From assembly GCA_022749755.1 (NCBI GenBank), contig CM040449.1, positions 2,499,157 to 2,563,156 on the forward strand: a stretch of DNA of 64,000 nt, in the 5' to 3' direction. The DNA is from Azadirachta indica (Eukaryota > Streptophyta > Magnoliopsida > Sapindales > Meliaceae). Below are positions 50,001-60,499 of this stretch, one piece after another. The position numbers were made by a program, and so were the translations under genes. How positions within the stretch are numbered: position 1 is the first letter of the stretch; the number at the start of each line of letters is the position of its first letter. The notes beneath the pieces are model-generated. The model was not told the origin of the DNA, ran no database searches, and saw nothing but the letters and a program-made list of their open reading frames with translations.

Positions 50001-50805
50001 ACGTTCAATACCTCTAGGTCCAACTGTCATTGATGAATTGTTGTTCCATACTGGTGCACCAGAATTAGTAGTAAAGAAGGGTGAGTTGAAAGCACTTGAA
50101 GGACGGTGCTGCATCATCATCACATAGAAAATTAACAAAATTTCTGACTAGAACAAAATAACCGCATGAGGAGAAAAGAAAACTCAGCTCATGAATTGCT
50201 ACTACTGACTTCTACTTAAGAGTGCAGGCCAAAAGTGTAAAAAAGTGCTTGATTAACGCTAACTTTTCACTAACCACTCACCTTTTTACTGATATTTAAT
50301 ATTTTATAATTTCATCTTACAGAAACTGTATATCACCTCTTAAAAAGCCACACCTAATTACAAACATACCCTTAGTCCCAAGGACTTCAACTTCATTTTA
50401 CAGGGAATCAAACGCAAACGCGGAAAAGGTTTCAAATTTCCCTCTTGATTTCATTTGGTAGAAACCAAAACTGACCTCAATAACCAAATGACAAAAATAG
50501 TGACAAACAATTTAGGAAACCCTAAAGAAGAGGTATAATATCTAATTGAAGAATATCAAAAACAGATTTGTATTAAAAAGGTCACAATCAAACAGAATAA
50601 TCCACCCGATGATTTGATTGACGAATTTAATCAAAAAAGAAAATGATTGGAAATAAAAATATTGAATCGAAATCAGAACCCATCAGTATGAAACTCAACC
50701 AAACAATAAATTACTTCTATAATCCAATATCTTATAATCAAACAATCAGAGGCAATAATAATTAATTTAACAATCAGAAAAAATCAGTACCTTGTATGGA
50801 TCCAT
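47048..50805 (-). CDS. CAT: Catalase (492 aa), first tandem copy
   Basis: Minus-strand exons 50805-50791, 50108-50012, 49518-49241, 48716-47940, 47822-47733, 47534-47467, 47370-47277 and 47107-47048 join to exactly 492 residues, the standard plant catalase length. The enzyme is a tetrameric haem protein that breaks hydrogen peroxide into water and oxygen in peroxisomes. The active-site signature [13 protein letters not shown] carries distal His65. Asn138 lies in [11 protein letters not shown], and the haem-ligand Tyr348 in [12 protein letters not shown]. The C-terminus [10 protein letters not shown] with the upstream QKL is the usual plant catalase peroxisome-targeting end; there is no SKL. 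The first exon codes only MDPYK and is followed by a 682-base intron. Every catalytic residue is intact. A TATA-like element lies about 110 bases upstream of the ATG. The second copy lies 5.4 kb upstream in transcription order. Confidence 0.98.
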
Positions 50806-50912
50806 AGCAGAGGGGGATGTTGAATGGGCTAAAAACTTCTAAATGAAGCTAGGAGAAAGGAAAGACTCCTATGAATTGTGTGGCAATCGAAAAGCTCGTT
50901 CTGAATTCAGCA

Positions 50913-50922
50913 TTATATATAA
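50913..50922 (-). promoter_or_regulatory. Probable TATA box of the first catalase gene
   Basis: TTATATATAA, about 110 bases upstream of the start codon on the minus strand; the element is a palindrome. The region above it is GC-richer than surrounding DNA. Confidence 0.5.
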
Positions 50923-50999
50923 CGCCCGTGGCTCGCGCTTCAACTGATCTCCCAGCCTCAAGCCTTACCCGTTATCCATCTATAGGGACCGCGAAAAAT

Positions 51000-53400
51000 C
51001 AGTAATGAGACAAACAAGTTTCATTCCATTTTCTCGCCAATATCACGTCTCGTCAAAAAAATTATATAAATATATAGCAATTATAAAATACTCCCATGTC
51101 AATTTATAATAATAAATTATGCAAATAATACTAAATATTTTACATAATTTATTCTTATAAAATAAATATCTCATAAATAAAATATGAGATATGAATTGTG
51201 TTGGTTTCTAACTGTATCTATTTTGAGAAAATCTAAAAATATTTATTACATCTAAGACAAGTTATCGTGAACTGGACGATGCGTGAGAAATTGGAACTTC
51301 AGCCGAGTTTATGGTTTCGAGGTAACAGATGGGACCCATAAGAGATATGTATGATTTATCTTTTTTATGGCCAGAAAAAATGAAAAAACTTATTGCGAAC
51401 GTCATGGATTTATGGTTCCTTATCTTGGCGTTTGGAGGCTTTCTTAAAAGAATTCGTAACCACTTATGGGGCAAGATGAACTGGCCCACTCTGGTTATGA
51501 CACGTATGCACAAAGAGCATTAATACGTGTGCTCTCATTACCAGAAGAGTGTGAACACTCAATATTCCGATAAGAATGGGGTAATTACATTAGGATCCCT
51601 ATAGTTTTTATAATTTCTTAAAAGAGACATAGTTAATTGTATAAATAAATCCCAATGACAACAAAATAATCAAACTACATTACAATATATCAAAACATAA
51701 GAGTGTTAAACTTAATACTAGAATTATTTAGGGCTTATTAGATTCACTAATAGCCGAGATTTGGGAACTTTTCCTAATAATTAATTTTTCTAAGAACTTC
51801 CATCCTAATTAACTTCATAGTCATGTAAAATATATTTAACAGATTGCTTCATTTTTTTTTATAAGTAATATGAGAACTCAATTACGTATCAATCAAATAA
51901 GAGTCATTCATAAAATAATACTAATGTCTAACATCTCTTCGTTTGATATATTTCATAAAATTAATTACAAATTCCTTTTGCTGTATTAATATCATAAAAA
52001 ATGGGCTTTTATATAAGTTGACAAGAGTTTAGAATAATAATTCTTATTTTCATTTTAAATGTATAAAACGAAAATAAGTTGACAAGAGTTTAGAATAATA
52101 ATTCTTATTTTCGTTTTAAAATGGGCTATTATATAAAACGAGTCTTCTTAATATTTGAGAATTTTTTTTTTTAAATTTAAAATTGACTTTATCCAACGCA
52201 TACTCATGAATTATGATATAATAAAGTTATCAAAGTAATTTTTTATAAACTTATTTGTAAAAAAGTGTCAAATCTAAATAAGAGTCTCCATAAAATAAAA
52301 AAAATTCTAAATAAGAATCAAACATCTATTTAATATAAAAAAAAAGATTAAAAATTTTATGAAACACAAGGACCTTAATGCTATTGTTCCATGATAAGCA
52401 TGTAACGTGCGTGCCTTAACCACAAGACTGAATTTCGGACCCACGTTAAATGTCTATTTTCATTTTTCTGATCGTCGATAAATTATCTTACCTTTTGCTT
52501 TTGCGTTAATTGTCTAAAAGTGTTTTTTATATTATATTATTATCATCACGCCTTAAAAATACTAACATTCCGTTTAATAAAATTTTTTAAATAAAAATTT
52601 TTAAAATAAAACTTTTACCGCTAAAATTTTATGAAAATTTTATGAAATAAAATTTTTAATAAAAATTTATTAATTATTTAATTATTATAAATAATTTTTT
52701 AAAAAATTTAAATAATTATTTTAATAAATAAAAATTATATATAATTTTATCTTTTAAAAAAATTATAAATATTTTATTGTCAAAATTTATATTTTAAATT
52801 TTTTTAATATTAATTGAATGATATTAAAAAATTTTTAAAAAAGATTTTTAACTAATAAAAGAATCAAACTGATTGGACACATATTGTATGTAATTCGAAA
52901 CGACACTCAAGATTATAAAATTGAAAAATAGTATAATTTTTAAATCGTCCACCCTTATTGACAAAATTATACATCAACATTTGAGAAATTTATATGAAAT
53001 TATTACTGACAAACTGATCAAAAAAAACAATGTGTGTACCGAATATCAATTATCCAGTTCAGACCACCAAAAGGTTTTTTTTTTTATTTTGGCTGAAATG
53101 ATTTCCATTTTTATCCCTTTTTCTTTCTAGCAAAATTGACTCGATTATGTATACTACGTTACTAACGCCTGGCAACCACTCGCAAGCACACAAACACCCA
53201 AATGTCTTAATTGAGTTGGGTTTTTATTTTTATTTTTTAAAAAAAAATCTATCAATTGAGAAGCTGCTAGATGCTGTGACTATTTCACAATTTAGCTTCA
53301 ACTACGATTGCAATTTGCATTCGTTTGCTATGCCAAAATTATGAAACTAACAAATCGGTGGCCACAACACCATCCACATCTTTTAAGTTTCTAGTCTTTG
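51000..53400. other. AT-rich spacer upstream of the first catalase gene
   Basis: No gene recognised. It contains a 61-base-period direct repeat (52014-52119) and a very AT-rich inverted-repeat-like stretch at about 52565-52870 that might be a MITE. Open frames here are short and AT-derived. Confidence 0.55.
52014..52119. repeat. Direct repeat, 61-bp period
   Basis: Bases 52014-52051 recur exactly at 52075-52112, and the match extends seven more bases after one mismatch (44 of 45). The unit includes GACAAGAGTTTAGAATAATA. Confidence 0.93.
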
Positions 53401-53693
53401 AAAGAAAGCTTATATTCCTACTATTATAAGTACCAATCGTCCAGGGTTTCCTGGGGCAAAAGACTTCAAGGAGGTAACAAGTAATGGGCAGCATAAGTTC
53501 TAGGCAAAAGAAATCAATTATATATCAATTTCTTTCCATTATATTTGTCTATCAAGTTAACTAGTTTAACTTTCTAGTGCTTCTACAGAAATTATTCTAC
53601 TGGAGCAACAGAATCAATCAGCAACTAAAATCAGAAGCAAAAACTCATTCATGCGCAACTTCTAACCTAAACTGTTTGAAACAATTGGATATA

Positions 53694-55870
53694 TTAAAAG
53701 CTTACCTCCAACGTCGGTCGATGGTTTAGTAATGGGTTGTCAGTTGGTGCAGAACTATTTTCAGACATTCGGTCAGAACCAGATGATATGGGAACACTAG
53801 AATAATCTTGGGCCTGGCCCCAACATGACTTGTCAAGGTGTTTGAAGCCGGGAAATTTCTTCTGTTCCTGGTAAACATTTCCTCGCAAGAACCTAAGCAT
53901 GCTGAATACACCAAGTAAAATTCAATGTACTTATTATCTTGTCATCGTTTCGCATAGCTTCAATGATTAGTTCGTTCCTAGAAATTTCCAATTTCACTGG
54001 AGAATGCTGGAATCAATGAAGATATGAGCAAGTTCAGGATGCTGACCAATATTTACACCAATGAGGATTCCTCATCATCGTGCTGTGATCATTTAGGATC
54101 ATACATCGGGCTCCGAGTTGATTGTCGATGCAATAGTTCAAATTGAGGACGATCAGCTTCAAATACTCAGGATGATCCACTTCTACCATCGCCACCAAAG
54201 CCAAGTCCAATCCAGAACAACCACCAAATGCTTCACCTTCTTTAAAGCAAACAGCAGAACCCACAGGACTGGTATTTGGACCTACAAATCTATGATCAGG
54301 AGCTGAAACTCTAGCAGCATTACAAAACCACTAACCAAGTGAACAATTTGTATTCCTCCTGCAAACCTTCAACGTTAATGAAATAAGATTTATTCCATAA
54401 AATGCAATAAATTGTGAGAAAATAGAGCACCGAGCTTAATCTGATAATACAATAATTGAACACGCGGAGAAAGCAGGATAACTCAAAGTATAAACTCAGC
54501 TCATGGGAGAAAAACCAATTCAGAGTAAATTTCAGTTCGCAAGGCATCATTGACAGGTGTTGGTAGTTTCTCTCCACTTTGCTGCATTTGAAGTTAACTA
54601 AAGACACATACAGTGCAAAGTTAAAGAAGAATAGGTCCTAAAAGCTAGCGCAGTGCTGCATACCTCTTAGTATTTTAGTAGCAACAAGGATCAGGCATTG
54701 CATGTATTTCTTTAATCTCATGTCTCATATCAATACCTACAAAAATAAATATTAATAAATATTTAGCCTTGGGCAAATGTTGGATTCAGGAAAACTGTTA
54801 ATCAACAGGAGACTCAGCTGCAAATAGGGATGACAAAATAACTACAGGTTTGAGGTTTCAAGAATCTGCCTCAAATAACATAAAATTGAAATAATATAAT
54901 AGAAAATAGAATGGAGAATAGAGGGAGATTAATCTCCATATTGTTAATAGAGTGAGAAACTAGTTAGTACTCGTTACCCTATTTTCTAGATATCTATAAT
55001 AATATATTATAATATGTTATTTTTTAAAAAAAAAATATATATATACGATCAATATTTAATTAAAAAATTTTATAATTTATAATTTTTTTATCATATCAAA
55101 TAGTAAAGTTTATATTTTTAATATAATTATTATATATGAATAACATCATAATATATTAATGATGTTTTTTAGTTAGTATTTAATATAAATAAATACAAAA
55201 AAATAAAAAAAATAAATAGAATGAGAAATAAATTATTTATATGAATTTTTCATCCCTATTCCATTAAATTTTATTTGAGAATAGGGTAAAAAATGAGGAT
55301 CAAAATTAAAATGAGATGAAAAACAAAAAAGTCTCTCTCACCTCCACTTTCCCCCATTGCCATCCTTGCAAATATTGATTAGGTCTCTATCTAGAGTTAG
55401 TATAATTTCTCCACAAGGATTGAACTTGGTTAAGCTGTGAGTTCATAAGTTTTAAAAGACTGAATTCCGTTATATGGTAACCTGGACAGCTTCTAAACAT
55501 AATTTTAACACGAAAATACTCCAAATTATTACTATGCACAAAATCACATGCACACGCATATGCACATATGCATAAAAGTTTAAAACAAATCATACAAATT
55601 TCGATATAAGAGATGAGAGGGAGGACGCACCGTACATATCTAGGATTTGGTTGTCCTCCAAGAGGCAACTCTCGCAAATCATGGTCTTTTTATCTGATGG
55701 CACATTGCAATTATAAGCAAGAAGAGTTTTGAATTCGCCAACATTAGAATCAAAACCAATTTGGACCATAAACCTATAACCGAGCACCAGAATTGTAACG
55801 TGGAGTCCAACAAGTTTCCAAGTTTAACAAAGTTTGCTAAACAATCCGGACTCCACAACAAAAAAATTCA
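53694..55870 (-). pseudogene. Unidentified coding-like fragments between the catalases
   Basis: Three minus-strand pieces look more like coding DNA than the surrounding AT-rich sequence. At 53900-53694, a stretch with an acceptor (TATTCAG|CATGC) and donor (TTGGAG|GTAAGC) reads LRFLRGNVYQEQKKFPGFKH and continues through MSENSSAPTDNPLLNHRPTLE. At about 54320-54034 a frame reads APDHRFVGPNTSPVGSAVCF, then EGEAFGGCSGLDLALVAMVEVDHPEY. At about 55850-55630 a frame reads LGYRFMVQIGFDSNVGEF, then TLLAYNCNVPSDKK. I do not recognise the family, and the pieces do not join into an obvious gene because stops intervene. It could be an uncommon multi-exon gene, a decayed gene, or chance open frames. Confidence 0.25.
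54900..55330. other. AT-rich filler within the inter-catalase region
   Basis: Dominated by A/T runs and TA-rich sequence (for example 55020-55240). No reading frame or RNA gene is visible. Confidence 0.5.
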
Positions 55871-56221
55871 AACAGTAAGCGAGAATATATTCTATTATAT
55901 TTTATATGCAAAACCTTAGAAATAACCCAAACTCCGTTATTACCAAACTTCCTACTAGTGGGGGCAACCAGAGTAGCAAATGTGAATTCAGCTAAAAACC
56001 CATAGTTGTGCGAAGTGACAGCAACTTCAGATCAAGAATCCCAATATTGAACTCAAGCATAAAACTGGCTTTTATTTGATGAAAAATAAAGAGTCACATA
56101 GCATGCTATTTTATTTTTGATATTACAATATACAACAGCAGACAAAGGATTAACATTCATCCTTGGCGTTTACTCCTTGCTCATCTCCACAAGTCAAAAG
56201 CATCCACTTCATGAGTCACCT

Positions 56222-59200
56222 TCAAATGGATGGCCTCACATTGAGACGAGAAGCTAGCTTCTGACCCAGTGACTGGTCAGCCTGTATTTATACCAGAGAA
56301 AACAATACCAAGTGAAATTAATGTAGTCACTCAATATAATCATTCCAAGCTAGAGAACAATATGACCAACATTTCCAACATTGACCCTTCAAGTTCACAG
56401 CCATAATTTGCAATCGATTGAAAGGAAAGGGAGCCTTACCTGAGTCCAGTATGAGATCCATACGCTGCGGACCTCATGGGTGATACGTGGGTCGGATAAA
56501 GCCTTAAGCCATCGGGTGATGAACCGCTCTTGCCTAAAATGAGTTATATAAAATGTCTGAGGTGTTAGCGTTATGTTTTCACAATTTTGAAATTGAAAAT
56601 GAAGGCAAAAATGACTTTACCTGTCTGGTGCCCAGGACCGGTATCTATCTCCAGGCTGTTTGAAGTTGTTCTCCTTCTCAATAACAGTCTGCATTTAGCA
56701 ACACATTTGGATTATTTAAACTTCAAAGATATTTTAATATCAGGTTTATCTATCAATCTCTACCAATGTCGGCTAACCAATTTGAAAAATCTCCATCCAA
56801 CTAGAATTTCAAGATTAGAAAGAATCGGAGAATAGAAATTGACCTTTTCACGCCTTCCAGAAATTATATCAGAAGGAATGGGATGTCTCTCAGCATGACG
56901 AACGGGATCATACCTCGAAGGGAAGTAATCGACCTTAGATAAAACATCATAGCATCCAATTAGAACATAATTTGATAACACTTGCAGACACCAGTTTAGC
57001 ATACAATACCATCCACTTGTACAAGGCACTGATATCTTTAATGCATGCATCATAAGTTAATTTAAAGGTGGCTTTCATTAGTTTTCTTTCCAGAAAGGGC
57101 AAAAGCGAAGTACCTCCTCATCCCTGTGCATGAAATTCATGAAACCATCATAATGATTGTTGCGATGAGCACACTTGGGTGCATTGACTGGGAGCATCAG
57201 GTAGTTTGCTCCAAGGCGGTACCTCTGGGTATCTCCATATGCGAAGATTCTTGTCTGGAGCATCTTATCATTTGAGAAGTAGATGCCAGGAACCACAAGA
57301 CCAGGGTTAAACGCAAGCTGTTCATTTTCTGCAAAGAAGTTATCAATGTTCTTATTCAAGACCAAGCGTCCAACTGGCTGCAGGGGAATGATGTCCTCAG
57401 GCCACCACTTGGTTACGTCAAGTGGGTCAAAGTCAAGTTTGTCCTCGTGATCAGGATCTATAATTTGGACGTAGAACTTCCACTCAGGATAGTTTCCAGC
57501 TGCAATCGAGTCATACAGATCCTGAGTGGCATGGCTATGATTAGATCCTCCAACCTTGATTGCCTCTTCATCTGTCAAACTCGTAACTCCACAAGTAGGT
57601 TTCCAGTGAAATTTCACATAGTGCACTTTCCCAGTCTTATTGACCAGAGTAAAGGTTTGAACACCAAAGCCTTCCATGTGCCTGTAATCTTGTGGAATAC
57701 CCACATCATCAAAGAACCAGGTAAACGTGGACAAACTTTCAGGAAGAAAGGAGCAGAAGTCAAGGATCCTCCAGTACTCTTGGATGTGAGACTTAGGGTT
57801 GGGTTTAAAAGCATGAATCACATCCGGGAATTTTATTGCATCACGGATGAAAAAAACAGGGAAATTGTTTCCCACAAGATCCCAGTTACCCTGAGTTCAC
57901 AAGAAGTTCACATAAGAACATATCAACCTAAGAACATATCAACCAGTAAAGCAAATAACTACTTGAAAGCCTAGAAGTCGGTAACTTCATAAAGAAATGG
58001 AATATCACATATAAACTATGACGAGAATGCTGAACTTTTACAACCTTAACCAGTTCAATATGTAATGACGAAATGTTTGGTTGTGGCTACATATGCCGTA
58101 GTCCAATATAGGTAGTGATTTAGATATGCCGAAATCCAATATGATTTAGTGATTAAATAAAAAAGATGGTATAAACCCTCACCTCTCTGGTGTAAAACTT
58201 CACTGCAAATCCTCGAGGATCCCTCAGGGTTTCAGGGCTGCCACGCTCATGGATAACAGTGGAGAAACGGACAATGACTGGTGTCTGAACCCCTGGGGCT
58301 CGCAGAAAATCAGCACAAGTAAGATGAGAAATATCATGAGTGACCTCAAAGAAACCCTTAGCACTGGCTCCTCTCGCATGGACAACACGTTCTGGAATCC
58401 TCTCCCTAGTAAAGTGAGCAAGTTTCTCCACCAGATGATAGTCCTCAAGGAGCACGGGACCTGTGAAACAAAGGCCGCTCAATTTTTGAAAGAACCATGT
58501 ACATATTTCCGTGTATACTAAAACCAAAGTCCTTATCCTAATTATCCGGTAATTGTTGCATAGATCAGATCTTAGCATAGAAAGCCGCCAGTAATTAAGA
58601 GAAATTCCCAAAACTTCTTAGCAACTTCCTGGAACAAGCTATAAACAAGTAGTAATTGAAAGAACAGAATACCAGATAGATACAGAAATGTTTATAGAAC
58701 TTGACATCCCAAGAAGGACTTATAATGTCGAATAAGCGCTAGATGATGCAGCGATGAGAAAATTGAAACAACGCAAAAGAAAGAACATAGTATTTGCCGC
58801 AGATCGGCGCATAACTTCATTTGAAGAGAATAACCAACAAGCTCAAACACGAATTCAGAGCACATCAAAACGAGAAAGCTGCTTACTTAATTATCAAAGA
58901 AAAAGCAATTATAACATATGAGAAAAAAAGAAGAAGAAGAAGAAAAAATCGATACCTCTTGTTCCAACAGTCAACGATGAGTTGTCGTTCCAGACTGGAG
59001 CTCCGGCATTTGTAGTCATGAAAGGGGAGTTAAAAGCACTTGAAGGACGGAACTGCGCATCTCAGAGAAATATAATTAATAACCATTAACAAAGAAAATA
59101 AAAGTATTAGAAAACTAGTTGAACGACTTGACATCATTCTCCCGGGAAACAAACAGAGGAGTTCAACTTTTCTTTTTGGAATTCATTTCACAGCAACCAA

Positions 59201-60295
59201 AATAGAGATCTAGCTAATAATGATTCCGAAGCCTAAAGAGAAGGCCAGGAGCGCCAAATTGAAGCGATTTGAAAAGCCAAGTAGAAAAATATTTTGAATC
59301 CGCGGCAAAACTTTTACGGGAACCCGAGTTTTCGTTCTTTTGAAACGTTTCTTTTTCTGGATTTGTTTACGCATCGGGCGCGCGAAGCGTAATTTGGATG
59401 TTTCTTGGGTCAATTTTCGGACTGGGTTTTTATTGGGCCTTCCAACGTCCAATGATGAGTATGCGTTACTCGATTTAGAATTGCGTAGAAAAGGATATCT
59501 ATTAGAAATATTTTTCAAATTATAATTTATAAAATAAAATATTCGATTTTTAAGTATTTTTCTTGTGATCTAGATCCAATTTATTAATTTTTAAGATTGT
59601 TTTGGAAAGGTGAAATTTTAAATACAATCTAAGATGTAAAAATATATGAATAAATTTTGTCGTTTTACTAAATAAAAAAGCTGGTAAAATTTTGTTTAAA
59701 AATTGATATCAAACAAGTTTTTATAGTTGGTCTAAAATTTGAAATATATACTACGTACTTAAAAATAAATCAAACCGTATTACATGTTATTTTTAGAAAC
59801 TAGTTTTTAGATCCTAGACCAAAATTATTTTAAAGACCTTCGCTTCATTTACAACTTTAAAATTTATATATTTTCAACTTCTCTGTTTCTGCTGCCACAT
59901 CCTGCAGAATGCACCGCTCGTTTTGTGTTTTCATGTTTTCTCTGATGCAATCTGCAGAATGTGTACTATTTTGCTTTCTCTTCGATCCGCTTTGACTCTC
60001 CTTACGTATGAAATCATTCGACAAAAAGCTTAATTATAAACAAATCTGTTCAAACACATTCAAATCAGTCTAAGAAATAAAAAATTATAAAGTTAACGAT
60101 CAAACGGAATGATCCACATCACGATCTGAATAAACAAATGAAACACTAATTATTAAAAAAAAATCAAAAACGACGATATTGAACTAAACAAACAAAATTA
60201 TTTTATGAGATCGCAAATCAAGAAGAGTAATGAGATAAACATTCAGAGTAAGGTAAGATAGCAAAAAAAAATATCTTTACTTTGTACGGATCCAT
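56222..60295 (-). CDS. CAT: Catalase (492 aa), second tandem copy
   Basis: Minus-strand exons 60295-60281, 59052-58956, 58460-58183, 57890-57114, 56933-56844, 56688-56621, 56533-56440 and 56281-56222 join to 492 residues. All eight exon lengths (15, 97, 278, 777, 90, 68, 94, 60) equal those of the neighbouring catalase, showing tandem duplication. His65, Asn138 and Tyr348 are intact. It differs around the haem-ligand motif ([12 protein letters not shown] against [12 protein letters not shown]), in GNWDLVGNN, and near residues 402-410 ([11 protein letters not shown]), so the copies have diverged and may differ in expression or kinetics. The end [13 protein letters not shown] is the same and predicts peroxisomal import. 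Intron 1 is 1228 bases against 682 in the sister gene. A TATA box lies 98 bases upstream of the ATG, with a perfect inverted repeat just beyond it. Confidence 0.98.
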
Positions 60296-60392
60296 GGCGA
60301 GAGTGGGCGAAGAACAGAGAGATTGTTCTTTAAGTGTAGTGAAGAAGAAGAAGAAGTTTGAGTTGGCGATCAACTGTGTAGAACAATGGCGG

Positions 60393-60400
60393 TATTTATA
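60393..60400 (-). promoter_or_regulatory. TATA box of the second catalase gene
   Basis: Reads TATAAATA on the minus strand, 98 bases upstream of the start codon. The leader between contains GAA/TTC repeats (about 60340-60356). Confidence 0.7.
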
Positions 60401-60429
60401 GAGGGATCGTGGCTGGCGCGAGAAGTGTG

Positions 60430-60444
60430 GCCGATTTAATCGGC
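60430..60444. promoter_or_regulatory. Inverted repeat next to the second catalase TATA box
   Basis: GCCGATT-T-AATCGGC, a perfect 7-bp inverted repeat around one base, 30 bases upstream of the TATA box. This is a plausible dimeric transcription-factor site. I saw no match in the equivalent place of the other catalase promoter. Confidence 0.4.
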
Positions 60445-60499
60445 ATCTAAGCGAGTAAAAGAAAATGGGACCAGCCAAACTGGACGTGTCCCGTCGTTG

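Noticed and set aside
57447..57974. Plus-strand 175-codon frame opposite the second catalase
   Set aside because: Antisense shadow of catalase exon 4 that runs into the intron; the same kind of frame appears opposite the first catalase at 48432-48836.
59210..59518. 102-codon minus-strand frame, very Lys/Arg-rich, in catalase intron 1
   Set aside because: It sits wholly within the long first intron of the second catalase. It resembles no family I recognise and has no splice or start context; probably chance, though a transcript check would be easy.
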